DNA from: Caulobacter vibrioides | GTDB taxonomy: Bacteria > Pseudomonadota > Alphaproteobacteria > Caulobacterales > Caulobacteraceae | Direction: 5' to 3' | DNA length: 64,000 nucleotides | Assembly: GCF_002858865.1 (NCBI RefSeq) | Contig: NZ_PJRR01000021.1 | Location: 62,001 to 126,000 of the forward strand | Shown: positions 34,121 to 41,919 of the stretch, piece by piece | Position numbering within the stretch: position 1 is the stretch's first letter | Layout of the letters: each line of letters opens with the position of its first letter | Made by a program: the position numbers and the translations under genes | Notes under the pieces: model-generated | What the model was told of the DNA's origin: nothing | What the model saw: the letters and a program-made list of their open reading frames with translations, nothing else | The model's database searches: none

Positions 34121-34172
34121 GCAGCGCTCTCAGTCTCTGATGCAGTTTCCTCGCCGACAGAGGAGACTTTCC

Positions 34173-36395
34173 ATGATCATCCCGCCCCGCCGAGCCGCCT
34201 TGTTGGCCGCCACCGGCCTGGCCGCCCTGAGCACGGCCGCCTTCGCCCAGACCACGCCGGCCACGCCGCCGGCCAAGAAGGACCCGTCCAACCAGGTCCA
34301 AGGCGTGACGATCACTGCACCGGCGTCCCAGGACATGCGGACCTCGATCGATCGCCGCAGCTACAGCCTGGGCAAGGACCTGCAGGCCACCACCGGCTCG
34401 GTCGCCGACGTGCTGCGCAACGTGCCCTCGGTGCAGGTCGACGTGCAGGGCAATGTCAGCCTGCGCGGCGATCCCAATGTCACCATCATGATCGACGGCA
34501 AGCCCTCGGGCATGTTCAAGGGCGACAACCGCGGCCAGGTGCTGCAACAGATCCCCGCCAACCAGTTCGAGCGGGTCGAGGTGATGACCAACCCCTCGGC
34601 CGCCTTCAGCCCGGAAGGCACAGCGGGCATCATCAACCTGATCACCAAGCAGCAGCGCGGCGTCGGCATGACCGGCTCAGTGCGCGCCAACGTCGGAACC
34701 GAGGGTCGCAAGAACGCCAGCGCCAGCATCGCGCAGAACACCAAGGGCCTGACCCTGTCGGCCGACGCCGGCTGGCGGCGCGACAAGGCCAAGGGCGAGA
34801 TGATCGATGAGCGTGAACGTCTCGACCCGACCAGCGGCGCCTACGCCACCAGCCGTCAGAAAGTGGACTTCACCAGCCGGGGTCAATCGCACAATGCCCG
34901 CGCCAGCATCGACTACGACCTCGACAAGCGCACGCGGCTGAGCGCCGAGGCCCGCTATAACGACATGCGCTACGACTCCGTGTCCGGCTCATCGTTCGAG
35001 GGCAAGACGCCCGCCGGCGTTCCCAACGTGCGCTTCCAGCGCCTGAGCGACGGCGCCATGAAGCGCTCGGTCGCGGGTCTCAGCGGCGACCTGCGTCGCA
35101 AGCTGTCCGGCGACGAGCACGAGTTCACGCTCAACGCCAGCCTCGAGCGCACACGCAACAGCCAGGGGGGTCTGGCCGAGACCTTCAGCCAACTTCCGAT
35201 CATCCCGACCGCCCTGGAGAACGTCCGGACCAGCGACGAACTGGTCCAGACCCGCCTTAAGGCCGAGTACAAGCGCCCCCTCCAAGGCGGCGCCAAGCTG
35301 ATGGCGGGCTATGAGCTTCAGCTCAACGACAATGACTACGACAACTACGGCGCCCGCGGCCCGAAGGGCGGCGTGTTGATCATCGATCCATCCCTGACCA
35401 ATCGCTTCCAATTCGACCAGGCGGTGAACGCGGTGTACGCCACCTACAGCCGCCCGATCGGCGACTGGACAGTGATGCCCGGCCTACGCGTCGAGCAGGT
35501 GACGATCGACACCAACCAGGTCACCTCGCGCCTGACCGATAGCTACGACTATCTCCGCGCCTATCCCTCGATGCACCTGCAGTACAAGGTCGACGATCTG
35601 CGCCAGGTCAACGCCAGCTACAGCCGCCGGATTCAGCGGCCGTCCGCCCAGGACCTCAATCCCTATCGCATCTTCCAGGACCCCTACAGCTACCGCCAGG
35701 GCGACCCGCGCCTGAAGCCGCAGGTGACCGACGCCTTCGAGGTGGCCTACCAAGTCCGAAAGGGCTTCAACTACTATCTGGGCACGCTGTACTGGCGCGA
35801 AGCGCGCGACGGCGTCACCGACGTGGTTCGCGACATCGGCGACGGCGTGCTGCTGACCACCAAGGCCAACCTCGCCAAAAGCCGCAGCGGCGGTCTGGAG
35901 CTGGTGGCCAACGCCCGTCTGTCGCCCAAGCTGTCCTACACGATCAGCGGCAATACGGCCTGGACTGAGATCGGCGCGACCGACCTTGGCTTTCCGGACA
36001 AGCGTTCGGCGTGGACGGTCTCGGGCTATGCGGCCCTCAACATCCAGGCCACGCCCAAGGACTTCCTGCAGATCAGCGGCTTCGCCACGGGCAAGCGCCT
36101 GACTCCGCAGGGCTACAAGGCGCCGACCGGCATGCTGCTCTTGGGCTACCGCCACAAGTTCAACGACCGCCTCTCGGGCGTGGTGACGGTGCAGGACGGC
36201 CTGAAGACCTTCCGCGACAAGACGGTGATCAACACCCCGGCCCTGAAGAACCGCCGCGACATGGAACTCGATCTGCGCGCGGTGTTCGTCGGGATCACCT
36301 ACGGCTTTGGCGGCCAGGGCGTTCCGAACCCGCGCCGGGCCCGCGAGCCGGCCTTCGACTTCCAGACTACGCCGGGCGGCGTTGGACCCATGTGA
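34173..36395 (+). CDS. TonB-dependent receptor, outer-membrane beta-barrel family
   Basis: 740 aa from the ATG at 34173, which has AGGAG 8 nt upstream (34161-34165); an in-frame ATG at 34140 without a ribosome site would add 11 residues. Signal peptide AALLAATGLAALSTAAFAQ. The plug is of the short type: SVADVLRNVPSVQVDVQGNVSLRGDPNVTIMIDGKPSGMF with QIPANQFERVEVMTNPSAAFSPEGTAGIINL. The long barrel (outer-membrane beta-barrel 3 type) ends after a proline-rich tail and not in a terminal aromatic residue (VGPM), which is unusual. It is not next to a transporter; the shared promoter module links it to the ABC/two-component operon. Ligand unknown. Confidence 0.87.
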   Translation: MIIPPRRAALLAATGLAALSTAAFAQTTPATPPAKKDPSNQVQGVTITAPASQDMRTSIDRRSYSLGKDLQATTGSVADVLRNVPSVQVDVQGNVSLRGDPNVTIMIDGKPSGMFKGDNRGQVLQQIPANQFERVEVMTNPSAAFSPEGTAGIINLITKQQRGVGMTGSVRANVGTEGRKNASASIAQNTKGLTLSADAGWRRDKAKGEMIDERERLDPTSGAYATSRQKVDFTSRGQSHNARASIDYDLDKRTRLSAEARYNDMRYDSVSGSSFEGKTPAGVPNVRFQRLSDGAMKRSVAGLSGDLRRKLSGDEHEFTLNASLERTRNSQGGLAETFSQLPIIPTALENVRTSDELVQTRLKAEYKRPLQGGAKLMAGYELQLNDNDYDNYGARGPKGGVLIIDPSLTNRFQFDQAVNAVYATYSRPIGDWTVMPGLRVEQVTIDTNQVTSRLTDSYDYLRAYPSMHLQYKVDDLRQVNASYSRRIQRPSAQDLNPYRIFQDPYSYRQGDPRLKPQVTDAFEVAYQVRKGFNYYLGTLYWREARDGVTDVVRDIGDGVLLTTKANLAKSRSGGLELVANARLSPKLSYTISGNTAWTEIGATDLGFPDKRSAWTVSGYAALNIQATPKDFLQISGFATGKRLTPQGYKAPTGMLLLGYRHKFNDRLSGVVTVQDGLKTFRDKTVINTPALKNRRDMELDLRAVFVGITYGFGGQGVPNPRRAREPAFDFQTTPGGVGPM

Positions 36396-36437
36396 GGCTT
36401 TGAGGCCGGCGTCCTCTTCGGGCGCCGGTCACTACAT

Positions 36438-37307
36438 CTAGCGGACGCCGATCACGGTGCGCAGATAGCCGCCATAGGCGCTCTTGCCCAAGGCGTCGGC
36501 CAGGCGCTCCACCTGGGCGGCGTCGATGAAGCCCTTCTGGTAGGCGACCTCTTCGGGGCAGGCGATCTTGAAGCCCTGGCGCTTTTCCAGCACGCGCACG
36601 AACTCGGCGGCCTCCAGCAGGCTGTCGGGCGTGCCGGTGTCGAGCCAAGCATAGCCCCGCCCCATCAGCTCCACCGACAGGTCGCCCCGCTCCAGATAGG
36701 CGCGGTTGACGTCGGTGATCTCCAGCTCACCGCGCGCCGACGGCTTGAGGTCCCGCGCGATGTCGACCACGTCGCCGTCGTAGAAGTACAGACCCGTCAC
36801 CGCCCAGTTCGACTTGGGAACCTTCGGCTTCTCCTCGATCGACAGGGCCGTCATGTCCTTGTCGAACTCGACCACGCCGTACCGTTCGGGATCGTTGACG
36901 TGGTAGGCGAACACCGTCGCCCCCTTGGGCCGCGCCATCGCCCGCGTGAACAGATTGGTGATGCCGTGACCGAAATAGATGTTGTCGCCCAGGATCAGCG
37001 CCGACGGATCACGGCCGACGAAATCCGCGCCGATCACATAGGCCTGCGCCAGGCCGTCGGGGCTGGGCTGCACGGCGTACTGGATATCGAGGCCCCATTG
37101 CGAGCCATCGCCCAGCAGCGCCTGGAAGTTGGGCGTATCGCGCGGGGTCGAGATGATCAGGATCTCGCGGATCCCCGCCAGCATCAGCGTCGACAGCGGA
37201 TAGTAGATCATCGGCTTGTCGTAGATCGGCATCAGCTGCTTGGACGTGACCAGGGTCATCGGATGCAGCCGGGTGCCCGAGCCGCCGGCGAGAATGATGC
37301 CCTTCAT
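36438..37307 (-). CDS. rfbA: Glucose-1-phosphate thymidylyltransferase
   Basis: 289 aa. Makes dTDP-glucose from dTTP and glucose-1-phosphate, the first step of dTDP-rhamnose synthesis. The family start [62 protein letters not shown] and [16 protein letters not shown] are all present at the usual places. Length is normal. It overlaps the rfbD stop by 4 bp, so the order on the minus strand is rfbD-rfbA. The rfbB and rfbC steps are not in this window. Confidence 0.95.
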   Translation of the reverse strand: MKGIILAGGSGTRLHPMTLVTSKQLMPIYDKPMIYYPLSTLMLAGIREILIISTPRDTPNFQALLGDGSQWGLDIQYAVQPSPDGLAQAYVIGADFVGRDPSALILGDNIYFGHGITNLFTRAMARPKGATVFAYHVNDPERYGVVEFDKDMTALSIEEKPKVPKSNWAVTGLYFYDGDVVDIARDLKPSARGELEITDVNRAYLERGDLSVELMGRGYAWLDTGTPDSLLEAAEFVRVLEKRQGFKIACPEEVAYQKGFIDAAQVERLADALGKSAYGGYLRTVIGVR

Positions 37308-38206
37308 GCAGGGGCTCCCTGTACGCGCAAGTCCGCGATGATGTCCGCCACGGCCTCTGTCCAGGGCCGGGGGTGGATGGCGTAATCCGCTGCGATCCGG
37401 TTGGTCAACAGGCGTGAATTGCGCGGACGTCGGGCCGGGGTTGGATATTCGCTGCTCGGAATGCCCTCGACCTCGGCATGAACGCCTCCGTGGACGTGGC
37501 TGAGACGAAAGATTTCCCGCGCCAGATCCGCCCAGCTGGCCTCGCCCGCATTGACGAAATGATAGACGCCGGTCGGCGCCTGCGGGTCAGAGATCATCCT
37601 CAGCGTGATGGTTTTCAGCGCCTCGGCGATGTCGCGCGCCGAGGTCGGACAGCCCAGCTGGTCTTCGACGACGCGCACGACCGGGCGGTCGGCGGCGAGG
37701 CGGAGCATGGTCTTCAGAAAGTTGGCGCGATGGGCGCTGAGCACCCAGGCGGTCCGCAGCACGACCGAGCGCGGATTGCCCAGGCGCACGGCCATCTCGC
37801 CGGCCAGCTTCGAGGCGCCGTAGATCCCGATCGGACCGACCGGGTCGTCCTCTGCGTAGGGTCCCGGCTTGTCGCCGTCGAACACATAGTCGGTGGAGAC
37901 CTGAATCAGCGGAACGCCCCTCGTCCGCGTCACCTCAGCCAGCAGGGCTGGTCCGATGGCGTTGGCGGCGAAGGCGGCCGCGACCTCGCTCTCGGCCTTG
38001 TCCACGGCCGTCCAGGCGGCTGAATTGATCACCGCGGCGAAGGGCCTCGCCTCGAAGGCGGCGCGGATCGACGCCTCGTTCGTCAGGTCCAGCGCGGCGC
38101 GGGACGGCGCATGCAGCACGATCCCGTCCGGCCATGCGGCGCCCAAAAGCTCCAACCCCACCTGTCCGGCGCCGCCGGTGACGAGAATATGCGTCTTGTC
38201 GGTCAT
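37304..38206 (-). CDS. rfbD: dTDP-4-dehydrorhamnose reductase
   Basis: 300 aa. Last step of dTDP-L-rhamnose synthesis, NAD(P)H-dependent. Rossmann start [16 protein letters not shown], then [24 protein letters not shown] [29 protein letters not shown] (YxxxK) and FLKTMLRLA, all RmlD/RfbD hallmarks. It is the first gene of the rfbDA pair. A partial copy of the GGTGACAATCGTC palindrome lies 45 bp upstream of its start, between it and the DUF2256 gene. Confidence 0.94.
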   Translation of the reverse strand: MTDKTHILVTGGAGQVGLELLGAAWPDGIVLHAPSRAALDLTNEASIRAAFEARPFAAVINSAAWTAVDKAESEVAAAFAANAIGPALLAEVTRTRGVPLIQVSTDYVFDGDKPGPYAEDDPVGPIGIYGASKLAGEMAVRLGNPRSVVLRTAWVLSAHRANFLKTMLRLAADRPVVRVVEDQLGCPTSARDIAEALKTITLRMISDPQAPTGVYHFVNAGEASWADLAREIFRLSHVHGGVHAEVEGIPSSEYPTPARRPRNSRLLTNRIAADYAIHPRPWTEAVADIIADLRVQGAPA

Positions 38207-38403
38207 TCGCCCCTACCTACGCGGTCCGCGACCAGACCAGCAAGGCCAACGGTGACAATCGTCCTCTCGCGCGGCGCGCCCGCAGCGCTCAGACCCCCTG
38301 CCCACGCCGGCGGGGTCGTCAGCGCTGGGCGCGCGCATCCGATCTCGTCGGCGCCGCGTACCCACGAGGTCTCCGCCAGCAAAGTCTCGATCCAGGGTTC
38401 GTG

Positions 38404-38574
38404 ATGAAAGCCGCCAAGCGTCCCAAGGCCACGACGCCCGACAAGATCTGCGAGGCTTGCGGCCGTCCCTTTTCGTGGCGGCGCAAATGGGCCCGCGACT
38501 GGGACAGCGTGAAGACCTGCTCCGACCGCTGCAAAGGCGCGCTCAGGGCCGGCCGCACGGCGTCGGCGACATAG
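38404..38574 (+). CDS. Small DUF2256 zinc-finger-like protein
   Basis: 56 aa, ATG at 38404 to TAG at 38572-38574. The body is C-E-A-C-GRPFSWRRKWARDWDSVKTCSDRC, the DUF2256 pattern of two CxxC-type pairs (CEAC, CSDRC) around a basic WRRKWxxxWDxVK core, expected to bind zinc. The N-terminus is lysine-rich (MKAAKRPKATTPDK). DUF2256 genes are often beside cryptochrome/photolyase genes, but none is here. The role is unknown. It is easy to miss because of its length. Confidence 0.85.
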   Translation: MKAAKRPKATTPDKICEACGRPFSWRRKWARDWDSVKTCSDRCKGALRAGRTASAT

Positions 38575-38624
38575 CGCGCGCGACTCATCCCCCGCGCTCC
38601 CGGGAAGATGACCGCTTCCCTCGC

Positions 38625-40604
38625 CTATCGCCTCAGCGCAAAGCCCACAAACACCGTGCGTGGCGCGGCGTAGCTGGTCACGCCGTCGGCGGTCTGCCCC
38701 ACGGCCAGATCGTGGTTCAGCACGTTGTCGGCCGCGACATAGATTTCGCTCGCGGGGGTGAGCCTCCAAGCAGCGCGGACGTCCAGCCCCGCGCCCGCCT
38801 TGAGACGACGCAGGTTCAGATCGTCTTCGTAGCGAAGCCCCTCATAGCGCAAGGCGGCGTCGAGGCTCAGACGCTCGACCGGGCGCCAGCGCGTCCCCGC
38901 GGTGACCGTCAGGGCGGGAGCCTGGGCCGGTCGCTTGCCGGTCAGCTGCGGCGCGCCCCCCGCGCCATCGACACGCGCGTGGGTCCATGAGACGGCGCCG
39001 CGCAGGGCCCAAGCGGGGGTCAGGTCAAGCTCGACGTCCCCTTCAACGCCATAAGCGTTGATCTCACCCACATTCCGCCGCTGACGCAGCACGCCGCCCG
39101 CCGGGATGAAGCCCGCGACCGGAAAGCTTCCCGGTCCGGCGCCGATGGTCACGTTGGTGATCGGGTCCTGGACCTGATTGTAGAAGGCCGCGAGGCTCCA
39201 CCGCACAGTCCCTTCGCCGACCAGGCCGGTCTCGAGCCCGTACAGGGTCTCGGGCTTCAGGGCCGCGTTGGCTTCGGTCACGTCATTGCCGACCCGAAAA
39301 GGGCGGTGCAGTTCGTTGAGGGTCGGGGGACGAAAGCCGGCATAGGCGGCGGCGCGCCACCAGGTGTCGCCTTTCAGGCGCTGGCGAAGCCCCGCGCGGG
39401 CGGTCGGGGTGGTCCCCGAAGCATCGCCGATCGGCGCGTCGAGCGTGGCGGCGCCCGTCAGCGCGTCGCGTTCGCGCCGCACCCCCGCATAAGAGCGCCA
39501 GCCGTCCAGGCGCGCGCCAAAGGTCAGTGAAACGTCTTCCCGCGCCAAGGCGGTCTCGGCGTACAGGCCGCCGACCAGCGTCCGCCCCCCGGCTTCGCGC
39601 ACGCGGGTGAAGGCGCCGGACTGATAGCGGAAGCGCTCGTTGACCCGACCTTCGGCGGCGCGAACGTCACCGCCCAACTCCCAGGCCCAGCCCCCTTGGC
39701 GGCCCTGCCAGGCGGCATTGAGGCCGTAGCCGGTGGCCGGTGTCGAGAACTGGTCGTTGGCCGGCGTGGTCGAGGCACGTCCCGCCGCTACCGCCACGGA
39801 GGTGTTCTCAAGATCGCTGCGCCGCGCCCAGGCCTGCAGCCGCCAGGCGTCGCCGGCGAGGGTCAGGGCCAGCGATCCGCCGGTCGCGTTCGACCGCGCG
39901 CCGACGAGGCCCGCGTCCCGCCGCTCCTGGTAGGCGCCGGCGCGAAGCGCCCAGCGCACCGAGGTCAGGCTCCCCTGCAGTCGAACCGCGACCGCACCAT
40001 CCTCAAGCGTTGTCGGCGTGTCCGCCGCGCCGCGCCGCGCGTCGCGGACCGGGTCGTATCCATCGGTCCGCGACCCGCTGGCGGTGAGCAGCAGGTGATC
40101 TGTCCCAAACGTTCCGGCCGCGCGCCAGCTGTCACGCGCCCCGACCTGGGCGTTCAAGCTGGACAGCCCCCCTCCGGCCGCCCGCTCTCGAAGCGCGACG
40201 ACGCCGGTCAAGGCGCCGGCGCCATAGGGACCTGCGCCCGCGCCGCGCACGATGGTGGCGCCGGAAAGCCCCTCGCCCGGCAAGGCGGTCCAGATCACCC
40301 AACCACCGAACGGATCATTCTGCGGCGCGCCGTCCAGCGTGACCAGGGCGCGCCCCGCCCCCGACGGCGCGACGCCTCGAAGGGACAGGCCCTGGATCGT
40401 CGGGTTGGCCGCGTCGCTGCCGGTTCTGCGGAACAGGGAGACCCCGGGTGTCGCCTTCAGAACCACATCCAGCCGGTTGGCCGCGCTCAGCGCCTCAGCA
40501 TCGTAGCGGGCCGTCGAGAACGCCTCCTGGCCCACCAGAGGCGGCAACCGCGGCGCCTCGACGACGACAGTGGCGACGGAGGCTGGGGGGACGTCGAACG
40601 GCAC
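38625..40604 (-). CDS. TonB-dependent receptor without visible signal peptide
   Basis: 659 aa from a GTG at 40604. The plug is clear (ANRLDVVLKATPGVSLFRRTGSDAANPTIQGLSLRGVAPSGAGRALVTLDGAP, about 42-95; then VRGAGAGPYGAGALTGVVALRE), resembling cobalamin/iron-siderophore receptors with a TonB-box-like ATVVVEAPR at 10-18. The barrel ends in FVGFALRR, not in an aromatic residue. An in-frame TAA lies two codons upstream of the GTG, and no other frame to 40740 encodes a signal sequence, so the protein as read would not be exported. Either the 5' end is damaged or the start region is mis-evolved. It is divergent from the LacI-type gene. Confidence 0.75.
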   Translation of the reverse strand: MPFDVPPASVATVVVEAPRLPPLVGQEAFSTARYDAEALSAANRLDVVLKATPGVSLFRRTGSDAANPTIQGLSLRGVAPSGAGRALVTLDGAPQNDPFGGWVIWTALPGEGLSGATIVRGAGAGPYGAGALTGVVALRERAAGGGLSSLNAQVGARDSWRAAGTFGTDHLLLTASGSRTDGYDPVRDARRGAADTPTTLEDGAVAVRLQGSLTSVRWALRAGAYQERRDAGLVGARSNATGGSLALTLAGDAWRLQAWARRSDLENTSVAVAAGRASTTPANDQFSTPATGYGLNAAWQGRQGGWAWELGGDVRAAEGRVNERFRYQSGAFTRVREAGGRTLVGGLYAETALAREDVSLTFGARLDGWRSYAGVRRERDALTGAATLDAPIGDASGTTPTARAGLRQRLKGDTWWRAAAYAGFRPPTLNELHRPFRVGNDVTEANAALKPETLYGLETGLVGEGTVRWSLAAFYNQVQDPITNVTIGAGPGSFPVAGFIPAGGVLRQRRNVGEINAYGVEGDVELDLTPAWALRGAVSWTHARVDGAGGAPQLTGKRPAQAPALTVTAGTRWRPVERLSLDAALRYEGLRYEDDLNLRRLKAGAGLDVRAAWRLTPASEIYVAADNVLNHDLAVGQTADGVTSYAAPRTVFVGFALRR

Positions 40605-40743
40605 GGGTTACTCTCTAAGCGTTCGGCTAGGACTGACGGGCGGTGACGCCTTGGTCAAGACGTCGGGGGCCCAGACTCGACATCGCATCGGCGTCCGTCC
40701 GCCAACCGTTGTCGCGGCCCAGCGATAAACTAAGCTCGGTCCC

Positions 40744-41769
40744 ATGAGTCGCCAGCCCACCGAGCCCAAGTCGGCCCGCCTGAAGATGGCGGACATCGCC
40801 AAGCTGGCGGGGGTTTCGACGTCGACAGTGTCGCGCGCCCTGGCGGGAAATCCGTCCATCCCCCAGGCGCTGCGGGACCAGATCTCCGAATTGGCCAGGA
40901 CCCATGGCTATGTGATCAACCAGTCGGCTCGGAGCCTGCGTCTCCAACGCACCCATACGATTGGCCTCATCGTGCCCCTGGGGCACGAGCGCGATCAGTT
41001 GATCACCGATCCGTTCTTCCTGGAGATGATCGGCCGTCTCGCCGACGAGATCACAGGGCGGGGCTATGAGGTGTTGCTCAACAAGGTCGTCGCGCCCCGG
41101 GCCGACTGGCTACGCCGGATCGTCCAGTCCCACCGCTCCGACGGCCTGTTGATCATCGGCCAGAGCGACCAGCACGAGGCGTTGAACGCACTCGCCGACA
41201 CCTATCGCCCTCTCGTCGTCTGGGGCGGCGACATCGCCGAGCGGCGCTATTGCACGGTCGGCTCGGACAATGTCGCCGGCGCCCGGCTCGCCACCCAGCA
41301 CATGATCGCCCAGGGCCGCCGGCGGATCGCCTTTCTGGGGTTGCCGGGAGCGCCCGAGGTGGAACTGCGCCGCGAAGGCTATCTCCAGGCGCTGAGGGAG
41401 GCGGGCCTGAGTCCCTATCCAGAGCTCAGCGCGCCCGCCCACTTCACGATCGAGTCAGCAGAACCCTCGGTGCGGGCGCTGATCGACAGCGGCGCGACGT
41501 TCGATGGCGTCCTGGCCGCCTCTGACCTGATCGCCGTGACAGCGATCAACACCCTGACCGCCGCCGGGCGCACGGTTCCCGACGAGATCTCGGTGGTCGG
41601 CTTCGACGACATCAGCTTGGCGCGCTACAGCGCTCCGCCGCTCACGACAGTGCGGCAGGACCTGGCGACGGGCGCGCGCACCATGGTGGACCTCCTGTTC
41701 CGCCGTATCGAGGGGGCCTCCACAGAGTCGGTCTTCATGACGCCCGAGCTCGTCGTACGCGGCACATGA
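40744..41769 (+). CDS. suxR: LacI-family repressor of the sucrose locus
   Basis: 341 aa. N-terminal LacI helix-turn-helix and hinge: MADIAKLAGVSTSTVSRALAGNPSIPQALRDQI (about 15-47), then a periplasmic-binding-protein-like effector domain starting at TIGLIVPLG and ending VVGFDDISLARYSAPPLTTVRQD, as in CcpA/PurR-type members. It is directly upstream of a receptor gene whose promoter has two LacI-type palindromes, followed by amylosucrase, fructokinase and an MFS carrier. By analogy with Xanthomonas SuxR it should repress the locus without sucrose. The symbol is given by synteny, not by a search. Confidence 0.85.
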   Translation: MSRQPTEPKSARLKMADIAKLAGVSTSTVSRALAGNPSIPQALRDQISELARTHGYVINQSARSLRLQRTHTIGLIVPLGHERDQLITDPFFLEMIGRLADEITGRGYEVLLNKVVAPRADWLRRIVQSHRSDGLLIIGQSDQHEALNALADTYRPLVVWGGDIAERRYCTVGSDNVAGARLATQHMIAQGRRRIAFLGLPGAPEVELRREGYLQALREAGLSPYPELSAPAHFTIESAEPSVRALIDSGATFDGVLAASDLIAVTAINTLTAAGRTVPDEISVVGFDDISLARYSAPPLTTVRQDLATGARTMVDLLFRRIEGASTESVFMTPELVVRGT

Positions 41770-41800
41770 GACCGGACTGGTAAGGTGTTGCAGAACTAAC

Positions 41801-41812
41801 GCAATCGATTGC
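41801..41812 (+). promoter_or_regulatory. LacI-type operator O1
   Basis: Perfect 12 bp palindrome GCAATCGATTGC with the central CG and half-site length typical of LacI-family operators. It lies 31 bp after the regulator stop and 43 bp from the second copy, about four helical turns, so one tetramer or two dimers could bind the same face. Confidence 0.85.
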
Positions 41813-41842
41813 TAAAAGTTCTGAGTCGTGCTTTTTTGACTT

Positions 41843-41856
41843 CGCAATCGATTGCG
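41843..41856 (+). promoter_or_regulatory. LacI-type operator O2
   Basis: Perfect 14 bp palindrome CGCAATCGATTGCG, with the same 12 bp core as O1, 63 bp before the receptor ATG at 41920. The sequence between the operators (TGACTTCG and T-runs) probably holds the promoter. Confidence 0.88.
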
Positions 41857-41919
41857 AGATGATCACTCTCGCCCCCGAAGTCCTCGCCACAAGAAGCGGG
41901 GGCGCATGAGGAGGAAGAT

